Shown here in pieces: positions 27,764 through 37,215 of a DNA stretch of 64,000 nucleotides. Every line of letters begins with the position of its first letter. The first letter of the stretch is position 1. The notes below the pieces were generated by a model that ran no database searches, was not told the DNA's origin, and saw nothing but the letters and a program-made list of their open reading frames with translations. Origin of the DNA: Actinomycetes bacterium. GTDB taxonomy: Bacteria; Actinomycetota; Acidimicrobiia; Acidimicrobiales; Acidimicrobiaceae. The position numbers and the translations under genes are program-made. The stretch spans positions 1 to 64,000 of the forward strand of contig JAJYZP010000004.1 of assembly GCA_021799875.1 (NCBI GenBank). The letters run 5' to 3'.

Positions 27764-29851
27764 ATGACATCACCACCACGCCACGCTCTCTTTGCGCAAA
27801 ACCATACTCCTCCCCATCACCCACCGATTATCCACCATCGACTCCAAGGTCTCGGTGCAGATCGCTCTGATCCGTTCTACTGGCTCAGGGAAGAGGAGAA
27901 CGAAGCGACGATCTCGTACCTCAAGGCGGAGAATGAGTACTTCGAAACCGTGACTCAGGCACTCCACCCTCTTCGGGACGAGATCTTTGGAGAGATCAAA
28001 TCGCGCACACTCGAGACCGACCTCTCGGTTCCCGTACCAAAGGGCCCCTTCGAGTACTACGCACGAACCGAGGAAGGAAAAAACTACCCCCAACACTGTC
28101 GAAGGCCGCGAGACGGGGGCGACGAAGTCATTCTGCTCGATGAGAACCTTCTCGCTGAAGGACACTCCTACCTCGCACTTGGTGCCTCGAGCGTCAGCCC
28201 CGACCATAAGCGCCTCGCCTTCTCGGTCGATTACGACGGTTCCGAGGTCTTCGCAATGAGCATTATCGGGCTCGACGAAGACGAGACGAGCGAATCGCTG
28301 CACGACGAGATCGCAGATACCTCGTACGGCGTAGTTTGGTCAGCTGACTCCGAAACGATCTTCTACGTACGCACCGATGATTCAATGCGGCCATACCAAG
28401 TCTTCAGACACAGGCTCCGCACAGCCCCTTCGAGCGACGTCTTAGTCTACCAAGAGGATGATGAGCGCTTCTTTGTCGACGTCTCGAAGACCTCAGACGA
28501 ACGTTATATCATTCTCGATGTTCAATCGAAAACTACTACTGAGCAACGAATCATTCCTGCAGACACGCCTGAAGCAGCCCCTCAACTCGTTATGGCTCGT
28601 AGAGCCGGAATTGAGTACTCACTCGACCATCACGACAGTGGATTCTTCCTCGTCACCAACGACGGTCGTATCGACTTCCGTCTGGCCTTTCATGAAGATA
28701 CTTCGGACTTTGAACACGCCAACTGGGTAGATTTCGTTACCTTGCAGGACGAAGATCGTCTGGAAGGAATCGAGCTCTTCCAATCGCACCTCATCCTCCT
28801 CCTTCGCCGCCAAGGACAACTCGAACTCGAACTCTTTGACTTTGCTTCTAGAGCCATGACGACCATTGCGCAACCAGATGCCTATGGAACGATCTGGCCA
28901 TCACTCAATGCGGAGTATGAGACCACAACGTTCCGCTACGACTTTACTTCATTCCTCACCCCACACTCGATCTACGAGCTCGACCTTCGGAGTGGTCACA
29001 CCACACTCCTCAAGCGTCAAGAGGTTCTTGGGGAGTTCGATCCAGCGCTCTACGTGAGCGACAGGATCTGGGTCAAGGCCCGAGATGGTCGAGAGATCCC
29101 GGTCTCACTCGTACACCTCAAAGAGGTCACCTACGACGGCAGTAACCCCACCCTGCTCTATGGGTACGGCTCCTACGAGCACTGCATCGATCCCGGCTTT
29201 TCCGTCACGCGTCTCTCTCTCTTAGATCGCGGCTTCATCTTCGCTATCGCCCACGTTCGCGGTGGAGGTGAGCTCGGTCGACGCTGGTACGAGGAGGGTA
29301 AACTTCTCAACAAGCGAAACACCTTCTGGGACTTCATAGATGTAGCTCGCTTTCTCATCGACCACAACTACACCAGTCCCTCAAAGCTCGTCGCTCGAGG
29401 TGGCAGCGCCGGCGGAATGTTAATGGGGGTCATTGCCAATGAGGCTCCGGAGCTCTTCCAAGCCATTGTGGCAGAGGTCCCATTTCTCGACTGCCTTACC
29501 ACTATCTCCGATCCCGAACTACCGCTCACCGTGACAGAGTGGGAGGAGTGGGGAGACCCGCTGAACGACCGAGCAATCTACGACCTGATGCTGGCATACT
29601 CCCCCTACGACAACCTTGCCCCAACGGACGATTTTCCGGCCTTCTACGTCACCGCAGGCATGAACGATCCGCGCGTCTCTTACTGGGAACCGGCGAAGTG
29701 GGTAGCAAAGCTTCGTTTGCTCGCCCCACAAGCATCGGTAATCCTCAAAACCGAGCTCGGCGCGGGCCACATGGGACCGACCGGTCGCTACGACGCGTGG
29801 AAAGACGAAGCACTAACCCTTGCGTTCATGATCAGCCTTACTAGCGAGTAG
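27764..29851 (+). CDS. ptrB: Oligopeptidase B-like S9A serine peptidase
   Basis: 695 residues. The N-terminal half is a seven-bladed propeller with the DPFYWLREEEN motif of oligopeptidase B and prolyl oligopeptidase; the C-terminal half is an alpha/beta hydrolase. The nucleophile Ser is in RGGSAGGML, the Asp lies in the GMNDPRVSYWEP region, and the His in LGAGHMGPTGR. HVRGGGELGRRWYEEGK is also typical. No signal peptide is seen, so it is cytosolic, cleaving short peptides after basic residues if it is a true oligopeptidase B. It is monocistronic. Confidence 0.92.
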   Translation: MTSPPRHALFAQNHTPPHHPPIIHHRLQGLGADRSDPFYWLREEENEATISYLKAENEYFETVTQALHPLRDEIFGEIKSRTLETDLSVPVPKGPFEYYARTEEGKNYPQHCRRPRDGGDEVILLDENLLAEGHSYLALGASSVSPDHKRLAFSVDYDGSEVFAMSIIGLDEDETSESLHDEIADTSYGVVWSADSETIFYVRTDDSMRPYQVFRHRLRTAPSSDVLVYQEDDERFFVDVSKTSDERYIILDVQSKTTTEQRIIPADTPEAAPQLVMARRAGIEYSLDHHDSGFFLVTNDGRIDFRLAFHEDTSDFEHANWVDFVTLQDEDRLEGIELFQSHLILLLRRQGQLELELFDFASRAMTTIAQPDAYGTIWPSLNAEYETTTFRYDFTSFLTPHSIYELDLRSGHTTLLKRQEVLGEFDPALYVSDRIWVKARDGREIPVSLVHLKEVTYDGSNPTLLYGYGSYEHCIDPGFSVTRLSLLDRGFIFAIAHVRGGGELGRRWYEEGKLLNKRNTFWDFIDVARFLIDHNYTSPSKLVARGGSAGGMLMGVIANEAPELFQAIVAEVPFLDCLTTISDPELPLTVTEWEEWGDPLNDRAIYDLMLAYSPYDNLAPTDDFPAFYVTAGMNDPRVSYWEPAKWVAKLRLLAPQASVILKTELGAGHMGPTGRYDAWKDEALTLAFMISLTSE

Positions 29852-29953
29852 GGAGGACACGAGCCAAGATCAGTTGTCGGCAGAGAGATGGATGGAGATC
29901 CCCTCAACAGAGCTGAGCACCGACCCTAACTCGGAGCTACCAGCACCCAACCC

Positions 29954-30985
29954 TTACGACGCCGTAAAGGTAAAGTTATATGGACCGGGCGCTGCAGAGA
30001 ACGCAACGGGTAGTCCATTGACGTTCAGAGAGAGAACGCCGACGTTTCCCGTTCGGAGCCAAAGCGGAGCGGTCGTCGTGATCGTATAGGACTGCCCAGC
30101 AGCAAGCGTACTATCCCATACAATCTTCCCATAGGGAGTTGACGACTCTTCGACCCAACATGGCGCAGAAGCATGCAAGACGACCGTGAGCGCACTGGAG
30201 TTGACTTGGAAGTCCGCCCCGCTGGAAGAGGTCGATACTGCTGAAAGTTGTGTGGCCTGTGTCGTGCTCGTCGTCGAACTCGGCACCGACGTACCCTTCG
30301 ATACCTTCTTGGTAGTGCCGCTCACAGCTGTACCAGCGCGGGACGGCTTTGATTTTGAGAGTGCGACCAGGACCCCGGTGACCGACACGACACCGACAAC
30401 CAAGACCACAAGTAGGCTCGCTATCCGTCCGGTCCCAGAGCTAACGTGACGCCCTTTCGTCCGATGCGGCACCTCCGTCGGCCGAGCAGCAGTGGTTGGG
30501 ACACCGTGGATATCATCGAAAACGACTCGCTGCATCTCCACGGTCGGCTCATCGAGCGCAAAGGCCTTTGTGCTCCGTGGTGAGCTCAAGTGCTCCTTCT
30601 CTCTGCCGGTCCGAGGGCGCTGACGCTGGTCTGCGAGCTTCCTCAAGCTCTGCGAGCCTACTTCCTCAGCGGGTCGAGGTGGTTCCGGAGGATTAAGTCT
30701 CGCTGCGAGCCCTTCGTCGGGACCAACCTTGGCATCACCGAGTCGAGATTGACCGGGGCCGTTCACTCTCCCCATCGTCCGAACGTGAGCGTAGCGCCGA
30801 GGGCCTTGCTCTTCCACGGCACCGGTTCCAGAAGCGGAGGCTCCATGGGCGATATCTTCGATCACGTTCATGACGCGTTGATGAGACTCTATCGACCGCT
30901 TCTCCTTCCGGAAAGCAGACATCGTTGCTCCAGATACCGCTCCAAGAATAAGAATGAGAATTGCGACAATTAAAATAGGTGTCAC
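29954..30985 (-). CDS. Membrane protein with RodZ-C-terminal-like (DUF4115) domain
   Basis: 343 residues, GTG start. An N-terminal TM helix (about 3-25) is followed by a polar cytoplasmic stretch of about 170 residues, a second TM helix (about 192-215), a Ser/Thr linker and a C-terminal beta domain of about 85 residues. That domain matches the RodZ C-terminal pattern: ALTVVLHASAPCWVEE, then GQSYTITTTAPLWLRTGNVG and a terminal LPVAF. Unlike RodZ there is no helix-turn-helix at the N-terminus. It may be an envelope or cell-shape factor; the function is unknown. Confidence 0.7.
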   Translation of the reverse strand: MTPILIVAILILILGAVSGATMSAFRKEKRSIESHQRVMNVIEDIAHGASASGTGAVEEQGPRRYAHVRTMGRVNGPGQSRLGDAKVGPDEGLAARLNPPEPPRPAEEVGSQSLRKLADQRQRPRTGREKEHLSSPRSTKAFALDEPTVEMQRVVFDDIHGVPTTAARPTEVPHRTKGRHVSSGTGRIASLLVVLVVGVVSVTGVLVALSKSKPSRAGTAVSGTTKKVSKGTSVPSSTTSTTQATQLSAVSTSSSGADFQVNSSALTVVLHASAPCWVEESSTPYGKIVWDSTLAAGQSYTITTTAPLWLRTGNVGVLSLNVNGLPVAFSAAPGPYNFTFTAS

Positions 30986-31180
30986 TCGGTCAGTACCTCT
31001 CTGTTGTCCGAGGAGTTTCGACGCCCAGACTCGGATGGGAAATTAGGATATCCCTACACCACCACTGTACTACCCAACAATCTACGCTCACTAACGCCTT
31101 CTCTCGCACGAGTCAAGCAAGGTCTGAGGAAATCCACAGGCACACCTTTAGAATCTCACTTCTCGTGCTTGACACACCAC

Positions 31181-32980
31181 TTATGGACGTCTATCTGCCT
31201 CGTTCGTGCGCTCTCGACCTGCACCAGTCAGGCCAATGGTCACCGACTGACCGACCCCAAGAAGCTCACCGAGCTCTTCCTCGCTCAACTCCTCCTGCTC
31301 GACAAGGCGCAAGACAACACTCCACACCCGCTCCTCATACTGAGACAACAGCTCAGACGCACGAGCCTTCGCCTCGTGCAAAAGTAACTCAACTCGCTCT
31401 CGCTCTCGCGACTCGCCAAGTAAAAAACTCGTCATCTCACTAGGTGATAGGGGATGCGAGCTCAACAGAGTCCCCCTCATGGCGAAGTTCATGACCATAC
31501 CGAGAGCGAGTTCGGTGGCCCGTTCGAGGTCGGACTGAGAGCCGGTCGAGACCTCGCCGAGAAGGAGCTCTTCGGCCACGAGTCCCGCCAGCAGCGACGA
31601 GAGCTGATCCATGAGCTCAGTCTCCGTTTGCAGGTAGTAATCATCTGCCTCGTACGATGCCGTGAGACCGAGAGCGTGACCACGTTTTCGAACCGACACC
31701 AAACCCACACGAACCGGCCTCCTGCTCAGCCATGCGTAGCACCCGTGTCCAGCCTCATGAACCGCTATCCGCAACTTCTGCGCTGAGCTATATGGGGCAC
31801 CCTCGCTGAGGCCAAGCGTCATAGAAGAGACCGCATCGAGAAGATCCTGACCTCGAACGGTTCCCTCTCCTCGTCTCCAAGCCAAGACTCCGGCCTCCTC
31901 AACCAGTCGATTAAGCCCGGCCTGTGACATTCCGCTCGTCATTGAAGCGACAAGCTCGACCGTGTCGCGTAGCTCCATTGCTGACCCAGCCACGGAACGA
32001 CGCTCGAGCAGTCCCTCTAAAATCTGTGACCTTGCAACTCTCGAGGGAAGATCGAAGGTGATTGTTCTATCGAATCTTCCAGGTCGGATCAGCGCTGGAT
32101 CGAGATCAGCGGCACGATTAGTTGCGGCAAGCAAGAGAAATCTCGGTCGAATGGCTGAGACGCGACCATGCTCAGGTAGGTGCAGTAGTCGCCGAAGCGA
32201 GCGTTGAGGTTCGTCAAAGGATTGGAGCTGTACCAAGAGCTCCCCCACGACTCCAGCCACCCCATCTCGCGCCGAGGAGCCGCCGAGCCCGGATCGAGCC
32301 ACACCAATCGCATCAAACTCCTCGATGAATCCAATGGCGCCTCCGTAGCGAGCACTCAAACGCCGCAACTTGCGAAAAAAGGACCGCAACTTCCGATTGG
32401 TCTGCCCGTAGTACATCGACTGAAAGGAGGAAGCGCTGACAAAGAGAAATGGGACACCCGCTTCGCGAGCCAAGACCTTTGCCGCCATGGTCTTACCCGT
32501 TCCTGGTGGTCCCTCAAAGAGAACGGCTCGTGGAGGCCGAGCACCGTAGCGCAGTTCAAGGGTTGCAAAATGGCGATACTCCTCAACGAGTTGGCGTAGC
32601 GATGCACGGTGATGATCCGCACCATAGATATCATCGAGTTTCACGTCAACGTCCTCGGGACGCACCGCCCGGTGGGGAGACCGCCCTAGCCCAACCATTG
32701 GAGCCACCACGACGACTGCAAGCAGCAGCGTCAAGAGCAACGCCGGCGCATAGAGCTGCCACTGGGAGGGCAGGTGAATCCCGAACGAAAGTGACTGGCC
32801 ACCTGTGAATCGCAGGACGTCACGACCGGCCAGGACGGTCAGCACGGCCGCTAATAAGAGGGCCAGCGACCGATATCGCTCTCTCTGCGCTGCGAGCGCA
32901 CAGCGAGCGATATCGTCCATAGAGATCTCTCCCGCGCTACCGTCTACGCCTAGCTCATCCGTTTTCGAAGAAGAGTCCAT
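31181..32980 (-). CDS. Divergent FtsH-like AAA membrane protease
   Basis: 599 residues from the ATG at 32980 (AAGGAG upstream). Two N-terminal TM helices (about 38-90) precede an AAA domain with Walker A GPPGTGKT at about 157 and the sensor/arginine-finger region AATNRAADLDPALIRPGRFDR. The M41 protease domain has H408-E-A-G-H412 and a probable third zinc ligand Asp in SDLERAT. Two departures from FtsH are seen. Walker B reads FIEEFDA (E220-E221) where FIDEIDA is normal, and the pore-loop segment is MYYGQTNRK instead of FVGVGASR. Catalytic zinc residues are kept, so proteolysis looks possible. A normal FtsH may exist elsewhere. Confidence 0.85.
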   Translation of the reverse strand: MDSSSKTDELGVDGSAGEISMDDIARCALAAQRERYRSLALLLAAVLTVLAGRDVLRFTGGQSLSFGIHLPSQWQLYAPALLLTLLLAVVVVAPMVGLGRSPHRAVRPEDVDVKLDDIYGADHHRASLRQLVEEYRHFATLELRYGARPPRAVLFEGPPGTGKTMAAKVLAREAGVPFLFVSASSFQSMYYGQTNRKLRSFFRKLRRLSARYGGAIGFIEEFDAIGVARSGLGGSSARDGVAGVVGELLVQLQSFDEPQRSLRRLLHLPEHGRVSAIRPRFLLLAATNRAADLDPALIRPGRFDRTITFDLPSRVARSQILEGLLERRSVAGSAMELRDTVELVASMTSGMSQAGLNRLVEEAGVLAWRRGEGTVRGQDLLDAVSSMTLGLSEGAPYSSAQKLRIAVHEAGHGCYAWLSRRPVRVGLVSVRKRGHALGLTASYEADDYYLQTETELMDQLSSLLAGLVAEELLLGEVSTGSQSDLERATELALGMVMNFAMRGTLLSSHPLSPSEMTSFLLGESRERERVELLLHEAKARASELLSQYEERVWSVVLRLVEQEELSEEELGELLGVGQSVTIGLTGAGRERTNEADRRP

Positions 32981-33057
32981 TCGATTCCCGCTCCTTGCGC
33001 AACCTCGCACCAGTTACCGCTCACAGCGGTAACTCTAGAGGCCTACTGTACACCAGA

Positions 33058-33609
33058 TTATGTACGCAGAGTGATTTTCGGGCGAAGATGCTCCGGAATT
33101 TCCCCGAGCAGAGGGTTCTTGAGATCACGCTCCGAGATAACTGGGTTCTCGACCCCCCATGAGGCGTGCACCGCTGGGTCGTCGTAGCGAAGGCCAAGCT
33201 CGTCGGAGGGATTGTAGTATCCGTCCACCAGGTAGGTCAACACGAGGTCGGTTATCGTGGCAAATCCATGGGCCACACCGGGTGGGATGAAGAGTCCCAC
33301 CTCGTTTCGCTCACCCATTTCAAGTGAGATCGTCGCTCCCTCAGTGGGAGAGCCCTCTCGAAGATCAAAGAGAACGACCGTCGCTCGCCCAGAAGGGACA
33401 TACCAGTAATCGGCCTGATGAAGGTGGTAGTGAAGACCGACGAGTGAACCAGCGACCTTATCGGACCTCGACCCCTGAACCATCTCCCGACCGAGAGGGA
33501 ACCATGATCGACGGTAGGTTTCACTAAAGCGACCCCGTGCATCGCTAAACGACGACGGCTTCACCACTAGTACATCGGCAATCTCTGGATGGGCAATAAT
33601 CTCTGCCAT
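33058..33609 (-). CDS. RmlC-like cupin (dTDP-4-dehydrorhamnose 3,5-epimerase family)
   Basis: 183 residues from the ATG at 33609, with AAGGAG 8 nt upstream. The RmlC fold is indicated by DARGRFSETYR, GLHYH, VPSGRATVVLFDLREGSP, FIPPGVAHGF and GYYNPSDELGLRYDDP. The catalytic His is present (H60). However, the substrate-binding Arg of the usual VLRGLHYQ is replaced, giving LVGLHYH. It may thus act on a different nucleotide sugar or be a related isomerase. No other dTDP-rhamnose genes are adjacent. Confidence 0.78.
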   Translation of the reverse strand: MAEIIAHPEIADVLVVKPSSFSDARGRFSETYRRSWFPLGREMVQGSRSDKVAGSLVGLHYHLHQADYWYVPSGRATVVLFDLREGSPTEGATISLEMGERNEVGLFIPPGVAHGFATITDLVLTYLVDGYYNPSDELGLRYDDPAVHASWGVENPVISERDLKNPLLGEIPEHLRPKITLRT

Positions 33610-33656
33610 AGCGAGCACTCCTTCATATCAATCTGATCTTCAAGATCGACATTACG

Positions 33657-34496
33657 CTAGGGCAGCAAGATCTCCATGCCGGCCCGCGCCGCCATCAACC
33701 CGACCGACGGACAGAGTCGAGCAAGATTCTCCATCATCACATCGAGCTCTCGATCGGTCCGACTTGGATCGTGATGATATAAGGCGAGCCTCTTCGCCCC
33801 GGTCAATGCTGCGACGTGCAGTGCGTACTCCGCCGTTGCATGCCCCCACGAGCCCTTTGCTACGAGATCCGAAGCCACAAACTGCGCGTCGTGGATCAAC
33901 AGGTCTACACCGTCACAGAGCTGAGCGACGTTCTCGTGGATCGACCGCCCGTCCTTTGGAATTTGATGATCGGTAACGAAAGCTATCGAGCTCCGCTCGG
34001 TATCGAGGCGAAGTCCGACAGTTGGATTGGTATGAGGTATCGAGAGCGCCGTAACGCTACAGAACGGGTCTTCAAAGTGACGTATCGTCCGAGAAGGAGA
34101 GATTGTGAGTTGACCGGGACGCTGATTCGGAGACACCGGAAAGAGCGGTGGTGACAGAGACTTGATCACCACCTCCTCGACGTCACCGTACTCAGCGGGA
34201 ACGACCACTTCTACGTGAGTGCCAGCGACATCGAGGGGAGCGAAGAAGGGAAGTCCTTGCATGTGGTCCCAATGAAGATGAGTCAGAAAGGCCGTCACGG
34301 TCTGAACGCCCTCTGTCACAAGATCTCGACCGAGCGCTATCGCACCGCTACCGAGATCAAAGACGATCGGTGGCCCAAGTTGATCGCCGTGCGCCTCGCG
34401 TATGACGCAGCATGAGGTATCACCACCGAAGCGAAGGAACTGATCTCCAACAACTGGGTACGAACCACGGACACCGTAAAACTTGAGAGAGATCAC
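33657..34496 (-). CDS. MBL-fold metallohydrolase
   Basis: 279 residues. The metal-binding THLHWDH motif is near residue 92, with further conserved His and Asp in PHTNPTVG, FVTDH, DLLIHDAQF, WGHATAEYA and LYHHDPSRTD. The N-terminal KFYGVRGSYPV and GGDTSC pattern matches the phosphodiesterase/RNase Z-like family often annotated as cAMP-degrading or response-linked hydrolases. It is probably a cytosolic phosphodiesterase; the substrate is unknown. It lies between the cupin gene and pilT on the same strand with short gaps. Confidence 0.85.
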   Translation of the reverse strand: MISLKFYGVRGSYPVVGDQFLRFGGDTSCCVIREAHGDQLGPPIVFDLGSGAIALGRDLVTEGVQTVTAFLTHLHWDHMQGLPFFAPLDVAGTHVEVVVPAEYGDVEEVVIKSLSPPLFPVSPNQRPGQLTISPSRTIRHFEDPFCSVTALSIPHTNPTVGLRLDTERSSIAFVTDHQIPKDGRSIHENVAQLCDGVDLLIHDAQFVASDLVAKGSWGHATAEYALHVAALTGAKRLALYHHDPSRTDRELDVMMENLARLCPSVGLMAARAGMEILLP

Positions 34497-34559
34497 CGTC
34501 CAGTCACGCTAACGAACTCGTTCCGACACAAAATCTCAAGTAGTGACCGACGTCACAGC

Positions 34560-35654
34560 TCACTCGGCGTGCGACAGCAGCCCTGCATTCGTCAGCGCTA
34601 GCTTCAAGTCATGGGGATTCGACGCCTGCTCCATCGCTTCCTCAAGGGCTATCTTCCCATCTCGAAAGAGCTCGATCAACGATTGATCAAAGGTACGCAT
34701 GCCATAGAACCCACCCTCCGCCACGATCTGTCCTATCTCGTAGGTCTTGGCCGGATCCAAGATGCACTGCATGACCCGTCCATTGTTGATCATGATCTCG
34801 AGAGCCGGGTAGCGACTCTTGCCATCTGCAGAACGTACAAGCCTCTGACAGATAACTGCACGCAAGGTTCCCGCTAGAGCAACCCGTATCTGCTGTTGGA
34901 GATGAGGGGGAAAGAAGTCCACGATCCGAACGATGGTCTCCGCCGCACCGATCGTGTGCAGGGTGGAGAAGACCAGGTGGCCGGTCTCAGCCGCCTGCAG
35001 TACGGCGGTGACAGTGTCGACATCGCGCATCTCGCCGACGAGGATCACATCGGGATCTTGTCGCATCGCAGCTCGCATGGCGACAGCGAAGCTCTCCGTA
35101 TCCATGCCGATCTCTCGTTGATTGATGATCGACGCCTTATCTCGATGAAGAACCTCGATTGGATCTTCAATCGTCACGATATGGTCGTGCCGGGTCGCAT
35201 TGACGTGATCGACCATCGCCGCAAGTGTTGACGTCTTGCCCGAGCCCGTTGGACCCGTGACCAGTATTAAGCCTCGTCGCTGGTCAGCGATCGAGTTCAA
35301 GGTATCGGGAAGCCCCAGATCGGCCGTGGTAGGTGGATCAATGCTCACCGATCGGAAGACCATCGAGACCGTCCCACGCTGAACAAATGCGTTGACTCTG
35401 AAACGCCCCAAACCGGCCTGTCTGTACGCGAAGTCGGCTTCCTTTTTAACCTTGAAGCGTTCCCATGCCGCGTCTCCCATCGCTACTCGTGCTATCTGGG
35501 CCGTCGAATCTGGCGAGAGCGGATCGGTTGGGAGCGGCAGGAGTGCTCCATTTACTCTCGTCCATGGCTGCGAGAATGGTTTGATATGCAGGTCCGAACC
35601 GCCCGCTTTGAGGAGTTCACCTAAGTAGTAGTTCAACCGTTCAACGTACTCCAC
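34560..35654 (-). CDS. pilT: PilT, type IV pilus retraction ATPase
   Basis: 364 residues. It has the N-terminal GSDLHIKP PAS-like domain, Walker A GPTGSGKT, Asp box TIEDPIEVLH, Walker B PDVILVGEMRD and His box TGHLVFSTLHT. The C-terminal RTFDQSLIELFRDGKI helix is in the family place. It powers pilus retraction and twitching in known systems. No pilin, PilB or PilC genes are in the window, so the partners must lie elsewhere. Confidence 0.93.
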   Translation of the reverse strand: MEYVERLNYYLGELLKAGGSDLHIKPFSQPWTRVNGALLPLPTDPLSPDSTAQIARVAMGDAAWERFKVKKEADFAYRQAGLGRFRVNAFVQRGTVSMVFRSVSIDPPTTADLGLPDTLNSIADQRRGLILVTGPTGSGKTSTLAAMVDHVNATRHDHIVTIEDPIEVLHRDKASIINQREIGMDTESFAVAMRAAMRQDPDVILVGEMRDVDTVTAVLQAAETGHLVFSTLHTIGAAETIVRIVDFFPPHLQQQIRVALAGTLRAVICQRLVRSADGKSRYPALEIMINNGRVMQCILDPAKTYEIGQIVAEGGFYGMRTFDQSLIELFRDGKIALEEAMEQASNPHDLKLALTNAGLLSHAE

Positions 35655-35729
35655 GCCGCTCGACCAGCCTCCGCTCCGTCATGAGATGGTCTCCGATGAC
35701 TACCTGCGGTGGCCACCTACAACCTTAGA

Positions 35730-35778
35730 GCGTGGTCGTTAGCGAACCTAGGGGGAGTCTACGTTCTCCCGACCACGC
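35730..35778 (-). terminator. Stem-loop upstream of pilT
   Basis: GCGTGGTCG and CGACCACGC form a 9-bp perfect stem, and inside the loop GGGAG pairs with CTCCC. It sits 93 bp after the stop of the exported IPT-domain gene and 75 bp before pilT. It is best read as a terminator separating the two minus-strand genes, though no T-tract is obvious. Confidence 0.55.
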
Positions 35779-35870
35779 TCCGTGTTCAAAGGTCTATCGG
35801 TAGTCGTATCGGTTCCTTGAGTAGAAAGCCGTGAGTTAACCAAAATTCGCCAAGCTGCTGCAAGCTGAAG

Positions 35871-36578
35871 TCACTGCAGTGGCGCGAGCACATATCGAAA
35901 GGTGTCAGACGGTACGATTGCACTCTCGAGCTGACCAGCTACAACCCGAACGTCGACCGAGCCTACAGGCTGCAAAGGCGCTGCGACCTCCAACGCATTC
36001 GACCCCGATCGAGCATAGATCGGTACCTCTACCGCTCCAAAGCGTACGCCAGTAGCGCTCTGAAAGTTCGAACCGTAGATCCAGATGTACTGAACAACCG
36101 CACCGCTTTGACCGAGTGCGGTCTCACCCGAGAGACTGAGAGAAGAGAGAACCGGAGCCAACGCTTCTGGCGAGGATGCCGGAGCAGTGATCGAGGGAGC
36201 CGTGCTCGCTGTGGAGGCTACGGATGCGCTCGGCGAAGCTGTGTTCGAGACTGTTGCGGTCGATCCAATCGAAGCCGAGGCTACGGGCGCACTCGTCGAA
36301 GCCGTAGGAACCACCGAGGTCGTGGGAACAACGGAGGTCGTCGGTATCGAATCCTTCGCTGGGGTACTTGTGTTCCCCGAGGATCCATGACGGATGATCG
36401 ACGCACTGGTCATCTTTGTCGTACCGACCACAGGACTTGACGAAAGTGAGGTTCGCGAATGCATACTCGCAGTCACGACAATGGCGACTCCCATCACCCC
36501 AAGCGCCGTAGCCCCAACCGCTACCCGCGCTCTCTGTCGAATCGGTTTCACAGCAATCTCCTCCGTCTCTTGACTCAC
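35871..36578 (-). CDS. Membrane-anchored Ser/Thr-rich protein with IPT/TIG-like domain
   Basis: 235 residues. A basic N-terminus is followed by one TM helix (about 20-40), then about 100 residues very rich in Ser, Thr, Ala and Pro (with short repeats such as TTSVVPTTSVVPTAS) and a C-terminal Ig-like IPT/TIG domain (about 145-230) with YIWIYGSNFQSATGVRFGAV. The stalk looks like a wall-spanning, possibly O-glycosylated linker that displays the domain. The function is unknown. Confidence 0.72.
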   Translation of the reverse strand: MSQETEEIAVKPIRQRARVAVGATALGVMGVAIVVTASMHSRTSLSSSPVVGTTKMTSASIIRHGSSGNTSTPAKDSIPTTSVVPTTSVVPTASTSAPVASASIGSTATVSNTASPSASVASTASTAPSITAPASSPEALAPVLSSLSLSGETALGQSGAVVQYIWIYGSNFQSATGVRFGAVEVPIYARSGSNALEVAAPLQPVGSVDVRVVAGQLESAIVPSDTFRYVLAPLQ

Positions 36579-36662
36579 TGGGTGCCCTTAGCGCTACCCA
36601 GTGTGACGTAAAACCACCATTAGTGTCAAGAGATCGCTCAAGTTTTTCCGCAAAAACTCCGA

Positions 36663-37178
36663 TTAAGCGTCCCAGACCGACTCGTCGTAGGGTCGACGAC
36701 GCTCCGGAGCACTGGATCTCCTCCAAACCAAGACCTTGCGACGGAAGTAGCAGACCTCCTTGCCATCTTGATTAAACCCTTTAGTCTCAACTGTGACCAC
36801 CCCGCGGTCCGGCTTCGACTCAGAGGGACGCACATCCAATACTCTTGTCTCGCCGTAGACGGTATCACCATGAAACACAGGGTGGCGATGAATCAGTGAC
36901 TCAACCTCTAGGTTTGCAATCGCTGCGCCAGAGATATCTGGAACACTCATACCCAAAATCAGCGAGTACACCAGGTTGCCGACTACCACGTTTCGACCTT
37001 GCGGAGATTCCTCGGCCGCGAAGAGGGCATTGGTGTGCAGCGGATGATGATTCATCGTTATCATGCAGAAGAGATGATCATCGTACTCTGTGATCGTCTT
37101 ACCTGGCCAATGTCGAAACCGGTCCCCAGGAGTGAAGTCTTCAAGATACCGGCCGAAGGGCCGCTCATACACAGTCAT
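36663..37178 (-). CDS. MaoC-family hot-dog dehydratase
   Basis: 171 residues. The hydratase motif is seen as YLEDFTPGDRFRHWPGKTITEYDDHLFC, with the catalytic Asp and His pair around NHHPLHTN. VVVGNLVYSLILGMS and HPVFHGDTVYGETRVL follow. This pattern resembles mesaconyl-CoA or beta-methylmalyl-CoA hydratases of the MaoC family. A CoA-ester lyase of the malyl-CoA lyase family lies nearby at 41067-42002, so a linked C4/C5 CoA-ester route is possible, though the genes are not in one operon. Confidence 0.85.
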   Translation of the reverse strand: MTVYERPFGRYLEDFTPGDRFRHWPGKTITEYDDHLFCMITMNHHPLHTNALFAAEESPQGRNVVVGNLVYSLILGMSVPDISGAAIANLEVESLIHRHPVFHGDTVYGETRVLDVRPSESKPDRGVVTVETKGFNQDGKEVCYFRRKVLVWRRSSAPERRRPYDESVWDA

Positions 37179-37215
37179 CTCGATCAGTGTAGAGCGCCTC
37201 CCAGGGAGGTATTAA

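Noticed and set aside
27770-28303. 177-codon minus-strand frame
   Set aside because: It is antisense to the oligopeptidase B gene.
36124-36726. 200-codon minus-strand frame
   Set aside because: It is an alternative frame of the exported IPT-domain gene and runs into the MaoC gene; no signal peptide or domain.
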